Assembly (NCBI GenBank): GCA_964548365.1 | Contig: CAZJRD010000001.1 | Span: 62,001 to 126,000, forward strand | Reading direction: 5' to 3' | Length of the DNA stretch: 64,000 nt | Source of the DNA: B46-G9 sp964548365 | GTDB lineage: Bacteria; Desulfobacterota; DSM-4660; Desulfatiglandales; Desulfatiglandaceae | Part shown: in pieces, positions 26,176 to 35,011 of the stretch | How positions within the stretch are numbered: position 1 is the first letter of the stretch | Layout: every line of letters starts with the position of its first letter | Made by a program: the position numbers and the translations under genes | Notes under the pieces: model-generated | The model's database searches: none | Told to the model about the DNA's origin: nothing | The model's input: only the letters and a program-made list of their open reading frames with translations

Positions 26176-28437
26176 CTACCTTTTTAAAGCCTCGGCGAAG
26201 GGATTGTTAAATGCTGTGTGTTCTGGTTTTTTTGGTTTTTGAGCCGTCTTCTTCGCTTTATCCGGTTTTGCCCTTTTTTTGTCCTGCTTTTTCGGCTGAT
26301 CCGGCTTCTCTTTCATGGAAAGCGAAATGCGCTTTCTTTCAAGGTCCACATCAAGGACTGTCACCATGACATGCTGGTTGACCCGGGCCACCTGCCCGGG
26401 GTCGTTCACGAAGTGGTCCGCCAACTGGCTGATGTGGACCAGACCGTCCTGGTGCACCCCGATATCTACGAATGCCCCGAAGGCCGTCACGTTAGTAACC
26501 ACACCGGGAAGTCTCATGCCCGCCCGCACGTCCCCGATCTCCTCTACCCCTTCAGTAAAGCCGAATATTTCGAACTGTTTCCGAGGGTCACGACCGGGTT
26601 TTGCGAGTTCCTCCATGATGTCCCTCAAAGTGGGCATCCCCACTTTTTCCGTTACATACGCGGAGAGATCGATCTTTTGACAAAGGGGTTCATCCTCGAT
26701 CAAATCCTTTACCGAACAAGACAAATCTCCGGCCATGGCCTCTACAATGGAGTACGACTCGGGATGGACCGCGCTCGCATCAAGTGGGTTTTCACCTCCC
26801 CTGATGCGGAGAAAGCCCGCCGCCTGCTCAAAGGCCTTGACACCCATTCCTTTTACCTTTTTCAGCTCCTCCCTGAATGACAGGGGACCATGCTCATTCC
26901 TGTACCCGATAATATTCCTGGCCAATTGCGGTCCGATGCCCGAAACATAGGTCAGGAGCTGCTCACTGGCTGTATTGACCTCCACCCCTACCGCATTGAC
27001 ACAGCTCATAACCACATCATCCAGGCTTCTCTTGAGAGCCACCTGGTTCACATCATGCTGGTATTGTCCTACACCAATAGATTTGGGATCGATCTTTACC
27101 AGTTCTGCCAGAGGATCCATGAGCCGCCGGCCAATAGAAACCGCCCCCCGGAATGTCAAATCCAGATCAGGAAATTCCTCCCTGGCAGCCTCTGAGGCGG
27201 AGTAAACCGACGCGCCGCTTTCATTGACCATCACCACCCGGACATTTTCAGAAAGATGAAGATTCCGGGTAAGGGATTCGGTCTCCCGCCCGCCCGTGCC
27301 GTTTCCCACCGCTATGGCCTCAATCCTGTACTGGTTGTACAACCTGGACAGGATCTCGGCAGCCTGAGACCTCTCCTTTTCTGATTTAAACAGGTAGACG
27401 GTCTCGGTGTGAAGCAATTTTCCCTGCCGATCCAGGCATGCCACCTTGCAACCGGTACGGATTCCCGGATCAATCGCCAAAACGTTTTTCTGCCCCATCG
27501 GAGGGGCCAGGAGAAGTTCACGGAGATTGGCGGCAAAGACTTTTATGGCCTCAGCATCTGCCCGTCCTTTGGTTTCCAGGCGGATTTCCGTTTCCATAGC
27601 ATAGGAGAGAAGCCTGTGGTAGCTGTCATGAACAGCCTCTTTCACCTGCCGGGACGCGGCACTGTCTCCTTTGACAAATAGTGCCTCCAACAGATCCAAG
27701 GCCTTATCCTCAGGCGGGCTCACCCTGAGGTTCAGGAAACCCTCCTTTGCCCCGCGCCGCATGGCCAGGATCCTATGGGACGGCGCCGTCGCCACGGGCT
27801 CTTCCAAATCAAAGTAGTCCCTGAATTTCGCCCCCTCTTCTTCCCTCCCGGTTATTGCCTTCGCCCGGAATAGTCCCTTTTCAGCATAAAGGGCGCGCAT
27901 TTTTTCCCGGGTCATCTGGCTTTCATTTATCCATTCGGCGATGATATCCCGGGCTCCGGCAAGTGCATCTTCTGCCGAATCAATCCCCTTTCCCTGATCC
28001 ACAAAGCCTGCCGCCTCCATCAGCGGGTCCAGGCCTTCGCCCTGTTCAAAAAGCATCCTGGCCAGGGGCTCAAGCCCTTTTTCACGGGCAATAGCAGCCC
28101 GAGTGCGCCGTTTGGGCCTGTACGGCAGGTAGATGTCCTCAACGGTCGTCAGGGTTTCGGCTTTTAAGATTTTTTCTTTCAATTCGTCTGTCAGGAGCTC
28201 ACGCTCCTTGAGCGACTTCAATATGCTTTCGCGGCGCCTGTCCAATTCCTGCAATTGTGCCAGCCGGTCCCGGATCGTGGTTATGGCCACTTCATCAAGA
28301 GAACCCGTAGCCTCCTTCCTGTAGCGGGCTATAAAGGGAACGGTCCCGCCTCCCTCGATCAGTTCCGCCGTGGCCGTGACCTGGTGTGAGCCAAGGCCAA
28401 GCTCCCGAGCTATCTTATCGACATATTTTTCTTCCAT
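26176..28437 (-). CDS. tex: Tex family RNA-binding transcription accessory protein
   Basis: About 753 residues from the ATG at 28437 (AAGGA upstream). The order is the Tex helical N-terminus (GGGTVPFIARYRKEATGSLD), the YqgF/RNase H-like domain (NVLAIDPGIRTGCKVACLD), helix-hairpin-helix units (LARNIIGYRNEHGPLSFREE) and a C-terminal S1 domain (LPGVVTNVTAFGAFVDIGVH). The tail is Lys/Pro-rich. It binds nucleic acid and affects transcription; precise role unsettled. About 88 bp upstream of the tex start lies the nfo stop, same strand. Confidence 0.95.
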   Translation of the reverse strand: MEEKYVDKIARELGLGSHQVTATAELIEGGGTVPFIARYRKEATGSLDEVAITTIRDRLAQLQELDRRRESILKSLKERELLTDELKEKILKAETLTTVEDIYLPYRPKRRTRAAIAREKGLEPLARMLFEQGEGLDPLMEAAGFVDQGKGIDSAEDALAGARDIIAEWINESQMTREKMRALYAEKGLFRAKAITGREEEGAKFRDYFDLEEPVATAPSHRILAMRRGAKEGFLNLRVSPPEDKALDLLEALFVKGDSAASRQVKEAVHDSYHRLLSYAMETEIRLETKGRADAEAIKVFAANLRELLLAPPMGQKNVLAIDPGIRTGCKVACLDRQGKLLHTETVYLFKSEKERSQAAEILSRLYNQYRIEAIAVGNGTGGRETESLTRNLHLSENVRVVMVNESGASVYSASEAAREEFPDLDLTFRGAVSIGRRLMDPLAELVKIDPKSIGVGQYQHDVNQVALKRSLDDVVMSCVNAVGVEVNTASEQLLTYVSGIGPQLARNIIGYRNEHGPLSFREELKKVKGMGVKAFEQAAGFLRIRGGENPLDASAVHPESYSIVEAMAGDLSCSVKDLIEDEPLCQKIDLSAYVTEKVGMPTLRDIMEELAKPGRDPRKQFEIFGFTEGVEEIGDVRAGMRLPGVVTNVTAFGAFVDIGVHQDGLVHISQLADHFVNDPGQVARVNQHVMVTVLDVDLERKRISLSMKEKPDQPKKQDKKRAKPDKAKKTAQKPKKPEHTAFNNPFAEALKR

Positions 28438-28494
28438 AATTTCCTTTCCACTATTCTTTAACACGCAAACCCCGGAGTATTCATTAAAGGGTTA

Positions 28495-29349
28495 TCAGTT
28501 CTTGCCAACCAGGCTCCGGAGGAGGTGCAGGTTTTGCTTGTCCTCCCGGAGATCTTCACCCTTCGGGGTTTCAAGGACCATCGGGTGGTTTTTGAAACGG
28601 GGATCATTGACAAGGAGGGTGAAACCGGCACGGCCTATCTTTCCCTTGCCGATATGTTCATGCCGGTCAATGTGGGAATCCAAATCCCTTTTCGAATCGT
28701 TCAGATGAAAAAATCTCAACCGTTTCAGGCCGATTAAGGAATTGAATTCATGGAAGGTTTTCTCGTAGGTTTCCCGGGTGCGAATGTCGTAGCCAGCAGC
28801 AAAGGCGTGGCAGGTGTCAAAACACACGCCGAGGCGGTCCGTAAAGCGGGAGTGTTCAAGAAGAGATGCAATCTCCTCAAAACGGCTCCCGATACCGGTC
28901 CCTTGCCCCGCCGTGGTCTCAAGAAGGATGCTCACTTCCGGGGAGCCGGCCTTTTCCACGGCCGCATCAAGATTCAACGAAACGGCCCGAAGCCCCGCTT
29001 TCATGCCTGATCCCACATGGGAGCCCGGATGAATGATCAGGATCGGGACGCGGAGCCTTGCGCACTGGGTGATTTCATTACAGAGGGCCTCCGTGGAACG
29101 CGCGGCCGCTTCGCTTTCGGGATTCGCCAGGTTGATGAGGTAGGAAGCGTGGACACCCAGCGGCTTATTTCCCCAATCCTCCCGGGCGGGCATGAATGCA
29201 GCAACTTCTTCATCGCTCAACGGAGGAAATGCCCACTGCCGCTGATTCCTGGTGAAGATTTGAAGGGCCTCAGCATGAACCCGGTGAGCCCGCTCAAAGG
29301 CCTTATAAAGGCCGCCGGCTATGGACATGTGCGCGCCAAAAAAGGGCAT
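28495..29349 (-). CDS. nfo: Endonuclease IV (AP endonuclease)
   Basis: 284 residues. The TIM-barrel Zn motifs of Nfo are clear: FGAHMSIAGGL, IHPGSHVGSG, LLETTAGQGTGIG, GVCFDTCHAFAAGYD, HLNDSKRDLDSHIDRHEHIG and LETPKGED. It cuts DNA 5' to abasic sites in base excision repair. It begins 10 bp after the OYE-type gene ends, same strand, so the genes from 30490 to 26176 may form one transcript. Confidence 0.95.
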   Translation of the reverse strand: MPFFGAHMSIAGGLYKAFERAHRVHAEALQIFTRNQRQWAFPPLSDEEVAAFMPAREDWGNKPLGVHASYLINLANPESEAAARSTEALCNEITQCARLRVPILIIHPGSHVGSGMKAGLRAVSLNLDAAVEKAGSPEVSILLETTAGQGTGIGSRFEEIASLLEHSRFTDRLGVCFDTCHAFAAGYDIRTRETYEKTFHEFNSLIGLKRLRFFHLNDSKRDLDSHIDRHEHIGKGKIGRAGFTLLVNDPRFKNHPMVLETPKGEDLREDKQNLHLLRSLVGKN

Positions 29350-29359
29350 AACACCATTC

Positions 29360-30490
29360 TCACTTCTGAAGCCGTTCTTTTTCGGTCACGCAGTAGATAC
29401 CTTCTCCGGCCATGGCCGGAGCGAAACACCGGTTGTCAGAAAGACAGGTTGCCTTCCGGCGATCTCCACCCATCCAGCGTCTTACCAGGTTCGGCTCCCT
29501 TATGAACGGCCGGCTCATGGAGATGTAACGGGCAATGCCCTCTGTTAGGAGACGTTCCGCCACTTCAAGAGAACGGTTCCCTCCTACCAGGATCAATGGA
29601 ACAGTGACCTTCTTTTTGAAAGCAACAGCAGCTTCCCGGAAATAGGCCTCCTTTTCCTCGGATTTTATGCCCGCCCGTGAAGGACCTATATTTGGAGTGG
29701 AAATCAACATCCCTCCGCTCAGCTCTATGGCATCGATACCACCTTGTTGGAGCATGACACCAACCGTAACAGCATCTTCCAGGGTAAGTCCATTTTCCAC
29801 AAAGTCTTCTGAATTCATTTTTATCAGAACCGGATAATCCGGACCAACCGCATCCCGGATGCCCCTTAACACTTCCAGGTGTATCCTGGCCCTGTTTTGG
29901 ATCGAGCCCCCATAGGCATCCTGGCGCTGGTTAAAAGCGGGAGACAGAAACTGGCTCAGGAGATACCCGTGGGCGGAATGGATCTGCACACCGTCAAACC
30001 CAACTTCTTTTGCCCTTCCAGCGGCACGTGAAAAAGCCCCAACCAAGTGGCCTATGTCCTTGACCGTCATTTCCTTTCTTGGTGACTTGCCGGAGCCCTT
30101 CACGAGAGATGGGGTAAGCGGAAGCTGTCCGGTGAGTTTCCGTGGAGCAAAATATCCGGCATGAGCCAGTTGAGCCACAATCTTGCCACCCTTCTCGTGC
30201 ACCGCGTCGGTCATCTCCCGCAAACCGGGGATCAATCCATCATCATACATCCCCAGTTGCCATCGACCTGCCTGCCCCTCCTTGCTCACATAGGCATGGC
30301 CGGAAATGATCAGACCCACACCTCCTTCGGCCAGGGAAACAAGAAGATCGATCAGTTTTTTCGTGCTGGCGCCCTTTTCTGTTGCCATACCTTCCCACGT
30401 GGCTGACCGGACAAAGCGGTTGTCCAGTTTCATCCCGTTGATCTCACCCGGTCGAAATGCCCTCTCCACTATTTCCTCCAATTTGATCAA
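29360..30490 (-). CDS. NADH:flavin oxidoreductase, old yellow enzyme family
   Basis: 376 residues, a single FMN TIM-barrel without the extra FeS and FAD domains of 2,4-dienoyl-CoA reductase. Motifs include LDNRFVRSATWEGMATEKG, VAQLAHAGYFAP, GFDGVQIHSAHGYLLSQFLS, QRQDAYGGSIQNRARIHLEV and LVGGNRSLEVAERLL. The family reduces C=C bonds of enals, enones or enoates with NAD(P)H. Natural substrate unknown. Confidence 0.88.
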   Translation of the reverse strand: MIKLEEIVERAFRPGEINGMKLDNRFVRSATWEGMATEKGASTKKLIDLLVSLAEGGVGLIISGHAYVSKEGQAGRWQLGMYDDGLIPGLREMTDAVHEKGGKIVAQLAHAGYFAPRKLTGQLPLTPSLVKGSGKSPRKEMTVKDIGHLVGAFSRAAGRAKEVGFDGVQIHSAHGYLLSQFLSPAFNQRQDAYGGSIQNRARIHLEVLRGIRDAVGPDYPVLIKMNSEDFVENGLTLEDAVTVGVMLQQGGIDAIELSGGMLISTPNIGPSRAGIKSEEKEAYFREAAVAFKKKVTVPLILVGGNRSLEVAERLLTEGIARYISMSRPFIREPNLVRRWMGGDRRKATCLSDNRCFAPAMAGEGIYCVTEKERLQK

Positions 30491-30538
30491 TCTTTGAGTT
30501 CACACAGATGGTAGTTGTGGCAGAAATTCTGTCCCGCT

Positions 30539-30877
30539 TCAAGGAAGGAATGATATGCTTCCTTGGTTCAACCCGATGAAATGTTGGGAATCGTTCTTTT
30601 TCCCCTTGAAATAACCGTTGCTTGCCGCATCCATTAAGCCGGAACCGCCGCCTGTCACCACATCCAGGCGTTCCGATGCGATGAGCCTCGCAAGATTCAA
30701 AACCAGCTTGTAGTTGGGATCATCCTTTCCAATCCGTGCAGAATCGAAGCCGGCCACCCGAAAATGCTCCTTCAACAGTTCCTCTTTCAATTGCGTCATG
30801 GCGGGACCCACCTTTCCCCCGGGGATTGAAATCCACGCGGGTTTCCCCTGTTTGGCATGTAGCCGGGGTTTTTTCAA
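30539..30877 (-). pseudogene. Truncated LOG-family (lysine decarboxylase-like) Rossmann protein
   Basis: The frame carries the nucleotide-binding LDVVTGGGSGLMDAASNGYF motif of LOG proteins, which cleave nucleoside monophosphates to bases, followed by IGLN, then ends almost at once. The family's PGGxGTxxE catalytic motif and C-terminal half are absent. No continuation was found downstream. It is therefore a gene remnant, or a misassembled end. It lies 66 bp from a MITE. Confidence 0.65.
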
Positions 30878-30942
30878 CCTTTTTCTGAAATGGAATAGGC
30901 GAGAAAGGGAGAAAAACAGGTCAGAAAATACTTTTCGTTATT

Positions 30943-31046
30943 AGTGACTACTCACGTAGTCAGGCTGAAGCCATTTAGGCTGAAGGCTGAAGGGGTCGAG
31001 GAACGCGATCCGCGAGGTCTTCAGTCCATTCACGTGAGTAGTTACT
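30943..31046. mobile_element. 104-bp MITE-like element with 7-bp target duplication
   Basis: The ends are inverted repeats: AGTGACTACTCACGT at the left (from 30943) and ACGTGAGTAGTTACT at the right (to 31046), 14 of 15 bases matching, with weaker pairing extending to CTGAAG/CTTCAG. The element is flanked by identical CGTTATT at 30936-30942 and 31047-31053, a target-site duplication. No coding capacity. The right duplication contains the stop codon of the neighbouring exported-protein gene. Confidence 0.75.
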
Positions 31047-31048
31047 CG

Positions 31049-31825
31049 TTATTGATCTTGTTGGGACGCCAATGAAATTGAGTGAAGGTTTGGGCCGCGA
31101 CGGGTTTTCCTATAACTGGTTGCTCTTGGATTCGTCATTGCGTCAATGAGAATATCACTTTCCTCATCCTGCGTGACGCTGCCCCCGCCTATGGAAAAAG
31201 ACACTAGTTTGGCAAGGGACCCCCGATCCTCATATTTCACGAAACCCAGGTAAGGGGCCCACCATTGCACAAAGGTTGCGATTTCATCCGTACCGTGTCC
31301 CCATACCCGCATCTGATAGCGGATTTTATAGCCGGTCACCGTGCCGGAAGAGAGAACCACTTCCTTCTTTCTTATCACGTCGACGCTCATGCTTGCCTTG
31401 AAAACATGATCGGTCAGTTCCTTGATTGTCAAGGTCGTTGCAGTAGACTTTGATTCACCCACATGCATAGGATACCAGGCCTGCACAAGCCCTTTGGAGA
31501 ACTGCATTGTGTATGTTGCCCCATAAAAATCAGTCGTTCCTCCCCACAATTTTACTTCTCCCGGTTTTCTTTCAAGCCACTGGGTCTCAGTCCGCATACC
31601 GTTCTCACTTCTTTCCATGATATAGAGTGTGGTGGACATGTAAGGTTTGGTGGTTACAACCCTGTCAAGCGCGCTATAGGGGCCTTCATCCCCTACGCTT
31701 TGATAGATCCAGGTGTTCCCCACTTCCAGCCCGAAAATATCGGGCAGATCCCCTGCGTGGGACATACCCGGAATCCCATGAAGACAGAGGAGCAAAAAAA
31801 CAGCACACAGCATATTTTTTTTCAT
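31049..31825 (-). CDS. Hypothetical exported protein
   Basis: 258 residues with a Sec signal peptide (MKKNMLCAVFLLLCLHGIPG to SHA) and a beta-rich body beginning DIFGLEVGNTWIYQSVG, a start found in many lipoprotein-like periplasmic proteins of unknown function. The C-terminal 40 residues are polar and may be unstructured. No catalytic signature seen. The MITE insertion lies exactly at its stop codon, with the TAA preserved in the duplication. Confidence 0.65.
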   Translation of the reverse strand: MKKNMLCAVFLLLCLHGIPGMSHAGDLPDIFGLEVGNTWIYQSVGDEGPYSALDRVVTTKPYMSTTLYIMERSENGMRTETQWLERKPGEVKLWGGTTDFYGATYTMQFSKGLVQAWYPMHVGESKSTATTLTIKELTDHVFKASMSVDVIRKKEVVLSSGTVTGYKIRYQMRVWGHGTDEIATFVQWWAPYLGFVKYEDRGSLAKLVSFSIGGGSVTQDEESDILIDAMTNPRATSYRKTRRGPNLHSISLASQQDQ

Positions 31826-32117
31826 GGTTCCCTCTCCTGATATTTGCTTTTCACATTGAAATCTGTCGAATCGAGTTTCATTTAGGATACTTTCAGAGCA
31901 AATACCATGCCGGGATGCCGCTCTTTCGCGACCCAGAAAACTGTTTTAATCTCAAGATGTTACACACTACCATACCCCTACACAACCAGGGCATATAAAA
32001 TAACACCAGCCGCGTGGGTAAATTGATTCCTTTATTGCTAAAACAATTACACATGCTTGACAAAACCTTCTTTTCCTGCCAGGAATTCCTTTTGTACTGT
32101 GCTTAAGGGAAATAGCT

Positions 32118-33752
32118 ATGCGCCTCATTTTCGCCACCGACATTCACCATGGGTTCCGTGGTGTGGCCGACCTCCTGGCCCGGACAGAAGCCGATATCAC
32201 CATCCTTGCAGGTGACTTGGTATCCAGGGCCTTCTACCGGTATGCAACAGCCTGGCGTTTCATGGAACTCCAACAAACCCTCCGAAAGTACCGCAACAGT
32301 GTGGGAAAAGAAGCATCTCTCTATGATGTTGCGCACCATCTCCAAAAAACCACGCATGATCGCACCCTGCGCAGTCATGCCGAAGAATACCTCCAGGTGG
32401 CCGGCAAGGCTGAGGTGTTTCTCCGGAGGTCGTATGATCGTCTTGAACAGGTTTTGCGGCAGTTTCCTGACCGTGCTATCTACGTGCTTCCGGGGAACTA
32501 CGACATGGATCTCAAGCACACGAGTCTCGGGAAGAGGGACCTCCACCTGGAAGTGATCACGAGTGAATGCCTGCGACTGGCCGGGTATGGAGGGGCACGG
32601 GTCAATACCCCCGGCATGCCGGACCATCTCCAGGTTCCTTTCCGGGAAAACATGACAACCGAAGGGCTTCAATCCGAGCCCCTTGCTTTTTTCAGGGAAA
32701 CCCGCCCTGATATCCTGGTCCTGCATGAACCCCCCTATGGCTTTTTCGATCTTATCCCCCGCCTGGGTCACGCCGGCAGTCAGGGGATCCGCACCTATGT
32801 GGATGAATTTCCCGTGCAAGTGGTTCTCTCCGGGCACTATCACGAAAATTGGGGCGGGCAATGCAAGGATAACACCTGTTTTTTCAACCCATCCAATTTC
32901 GGAAGGGCTGAGTCCATTCCCAGAGCCCGCCCCGGCGGGTATTTTCTTGAGATGATTATTGACGAACACGGCCTCGAGGTGGGAACCCTTCGCCGGGTTG
33001 AAAAAGGAGAGGTTCGAGATATTATCGATTACCGGGCCACAGAAGATGGCCTCGACACCATCATCCTCGACGAAAGACGGTATGGACGCATGGGAGGATC
33101 TGTCCCGAGGGTCTCCCACATCAGGCCCATTCGTCAGCTCCAGCAGATCAGGTCATTTTTTCTGCAACACGAGACCGCCGAAACCATGGAACTCGTCCAC
33201 CAACTCCGTGAGGTATACCGGGATATTGCGAAACAGGGAATGGAAGTTGCCTTTGATCTCCTGGGCTCCGTGAGCTACGGCATGGCCGAGAAAGGCTCAG
33301 ATATGGACCTCGTGGTCTACCTCCGGGAGAAGGACTGCATGCTCGATGACCTGGACACCTGCAAGATCCCCCGGCCCCTGGCGGCAGTCTTCAAGGCACT
33401 CGAAGAGCGTGAATTGAGCATTGAAGTGTGTGACAGTCTGGACCTGGACCGGGTGCGGAGGGCCATACAACAGGAAGTCGGGCAGGATGGACAGCTCCAG
33501 CGGTTCATTTTTTACCGGATCGTATGCCGCCCCGTGAACCTGCGGCTCATCAAGGGGGTGGAAAACCTCCTTCTCGGAAAAGAGCGGTTCAGAAAAGAAG
33601 TGGAAAAGGATCTCAAAGGATACCTTGAGATCCTTGTTTCATCGGTGCGCCACGTGTCTTCATTCGAGAAATATAAAAGCCGCCTCCGGGAGCGGGGCAT
33701 CCCCCTGGCTCCCGACGTGGAGGACGCCATCCGCCACTACCTCCGCGGCTGA
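32118..33752 (+). CDS. Metallophosphoesterase fused to a polymerase-beta-like nucleotidyltransferase
   Basis: 544 residues, two domains. The first (1 to about 300) is a calcineurin-like phosphoesterase: D8-x-H10 in FATDIHHG, GD at 32-33, GNYD near 127 in place of GNHD, LHEPPYG near 202 and SGHYHE near 239. The second (about 355-544) is a nucleotidyltransferase with LLGSVSYGMAEKGSDMDL, where G383-S384 and D395/D397 form the catalytic set, followed by a helical tail. The pairing of phosphatase and nucleotidyltransferase suggests adding and removing a nucleotide or phosphate on one target, as inference. It stands alone between an exported protein gene and a racemase. Confidence 0.82.
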   Translation: MRLIFATDIHHGFRGVADLLARTEADITILAGDLVSRAFYRYATAWRFMELQQTLRKYRNSVGKEASLYDVAHHLQKTTHDRTLRSHAEEYLQVAGKAEVFLRRSYDRLEQVLRQFPDRAIYVLPGNYDMDLKHTSLGKRDLHLEVITSECLRLAGYGGARVNTPGMPDHLQVPFRENMTTEGLQSEPLAFFRETRPDILVLHEPPYGFFDLIPRLGHAGSQGIRTYVDEFPVQVVLSGHYHENWGGQCKDNTCFFNPSNFGRAESIPRARPGGYFLEMIIDEHGLEVGTLRRVEKGEVRDIIDYRATEDGLDTIILDERRYGRMGGSVPRVSHIRPIRQLQQIRSFFLQHETAETMELVHQLREVYRDIAKQGMEVAFDLLGSVSYGMAEKGSDMDLVVYLREKDCMLDDLDTCKIPRPLAAVFKALEERELSIEVCDSLDLDRVRRAIQQEVGQDGQLQRFIFYRIVCRPVNLRLIKGVENLLLGKERFRKEVEKDLKGYLEILVSSVRHVSSFEKYKSRLRERGIPLAPDVEDAIRHYLRG

Positions 33753-33768
33753 GAAAGAGCCCCAACAC

Positions 33769-34461
33769 TCACTCTTCTATCGCTTTTCGCAAGGCGGCCC
33801 GTGCAAGCAACCGGGTGGAATCAAGGGTCGGCAGGGGGCAGTCCTCCGGGTCTACGATCAGCGGTATCTCGGTGCATCCCAGGACCACCGCGTCACATCC
33901 CCGGCCCTTCAGTCTTCCGATAACCTCATTGAAATAGAGCCGAGACGGTTCCGGAAAGATGCCGTTGACCAGTTCCCTGAAGATGATGGTATCGATCTTT
34001 TCCCGGTCAAGCTCATCCGGGATCTCGCATGAAATGCCATATTTCCCAAGACGTTCGGGATAGACCGGGCCGGTCATGAGGTATTTTGTGCCCGTGATAC
34101 CGAGCTTCCGGAACCCGCGTGCCTGTGCCTCTTCTCCCACGGCATCGGCAATGTGGATCCAGGGAAGGGTAGATTCCCTCTGCACCAGATCAAATGCCTG
34201 GTGGATAGTATTATCGGGGCAAATGGCGAAGCCCGCTCCAATCCGGGCCAGCTTGCGGACTGAGGAGAGCATGAGTCCTGCAACACCTTCCCAGTTTCCC
34301 GAACGGATATGCACCATGTATTCCGCCAGGGGATGGGTATGCATGGATACCTCCGGGTGCATGTGCTCTCCCATCAATGAAGGGGCCTCAGCGCAGAGGG
34401 TCCGGTAACAGAGCGCAGCGCCTTCCGCGCTGCACGCAACGACTCCAACGTGTGCTGCCAT
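33769..34461 (-). CDS. Aspartate/glutamate racemase family protein
   Basis: 230 residues with two catalytic cysteines in the expected places: C9 in VVACSAEGAALC and one near residue 194 in VVLGCTEIPLIV. FAICPDNTIHQAFD is the typical N-domain loop. The family is cofactor-independent and racemises Asp, Glu or related acids. It ends 16 bp from the convergent fusion gene. Substrate not determinable. Confidence 0.88.
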   Translation of the reverse strand: MAAHVGVVACSAEGAALCYRTLCAEAPSLMGEHMHPEVSMHTHPLAEYMVHIRSGNWEGVAGLMLSSVRKLARIGAGFAICPDNTIHQAFDLVQRESTLPWIHIADAVGEEAQARGFRKLGITGTKYLMTGPVYPERLGKYGISCEIPDELDREKIDTIIFRELVNGIFPEPSRLYFNEVIGRLKGRGCDAVVLGCTEIPLIVDPEDCPLPTLDSTRLLARAALRKAIEE

Positions 34462-34540
34462 ATGTCCTTCTCCCTTTCAGCTGCCAACGAAGTCGCCTAG
34501 AGATAGATTCCAGTCATGAAGCAACTAATTGAATACGATA

Positions 34541-34573
34541 TCTCACACAGAGCCCGCAGAGATCACAGAGTTT
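34541..34573. repeat. CACACAGAG/CACAGAG dispersed repeat, copy 1
   Basis: Reads TCTCACACAGAG, a short variable part, then ATCACAGAGTTT. A second copy lies at 42339-42362 after the DUF401 gene. Such cacagag-rich text is common in intergenic DNA of related bacteria, from memory. Here it also forms the outermost arm of the long palindrome. Confidence 0.5.
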
Positions 34574-34917
34574 TTAGAACAAAAACAAAAATTATTTTGG
34601 TTCATCCGGATCTTGTGTACTCTTGAAATCAAGGATTCCCAAAAAGTCCAAACAGGCTATGCTCCTTTTTCTTCGTGACTGTCGGGAGGGCTTCGTATTT
34701 TCGTGACTTATCTATGGGGGAAACCGCAGCCAGGTCCTCAGGGCGTTTTTTCCTGAGGACTGGAATGCGGAGGGGGCAAGACTCCCCCGTGGATAAGTCA
34801 CTGAAAATACCAGCCCGGGAGGCTCGGAATCGAAGAAAAAGGAGCATAGCCTGTGACACCCAAATTTTCTCAAAGTACGCTTTTCGGATGAACCATTATT
34901 TTTCTCTGATATCTCTG
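34557..34917. repeat. Long (~360 bp) imperfect palindrome
   Basis: Nested inverted repeats share a centre near 34747: CAGAGATCACAGAG/CTCTGATATCTCTG (34557-34570 with 34904-34917), GGTTCATCCG/CGGATGAACC (34599-34608 with 34885-34894), a perfect 24-bp pair (34652-34675 with 34831-34854), TGACTTATC/GATAAGTCA, and GTCCTCAGG/CCTGAGGAC (34734-34742 with 34752-34760). A side hairpin of GGGGG/CCCCC lies at 34772-34788. No protein is encoded. It fills most of the gap between the racemase and MGMT genes. No clean target duplication was found. It could be a large MITE, an inverted duplication, or a structured RNA. Confidence 0.7.
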
Positions 34918-35011
34918 TCTCTCGAGCGAACAACGTGAGCCCCGATAGCGGGATCTACGCTTCGCCGCGACAGGCGTGAGGTAATGTTTTTTCTTTATAA
35001 TAATTTGTTGG

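Noticed and set aside
30539..30541. TGA ending the LOG fragment as a third selenocysteine codon
   Set aside because: The codons after it do not resume the family sequence, and no SECIS-like hairpin follows.
32103..33119. 338-residue open frame on the minus strand
   Set aside because: Lies opposite the phosphoesterase-nucleotidyltransferase gene, whose catalytic motifs are intact.
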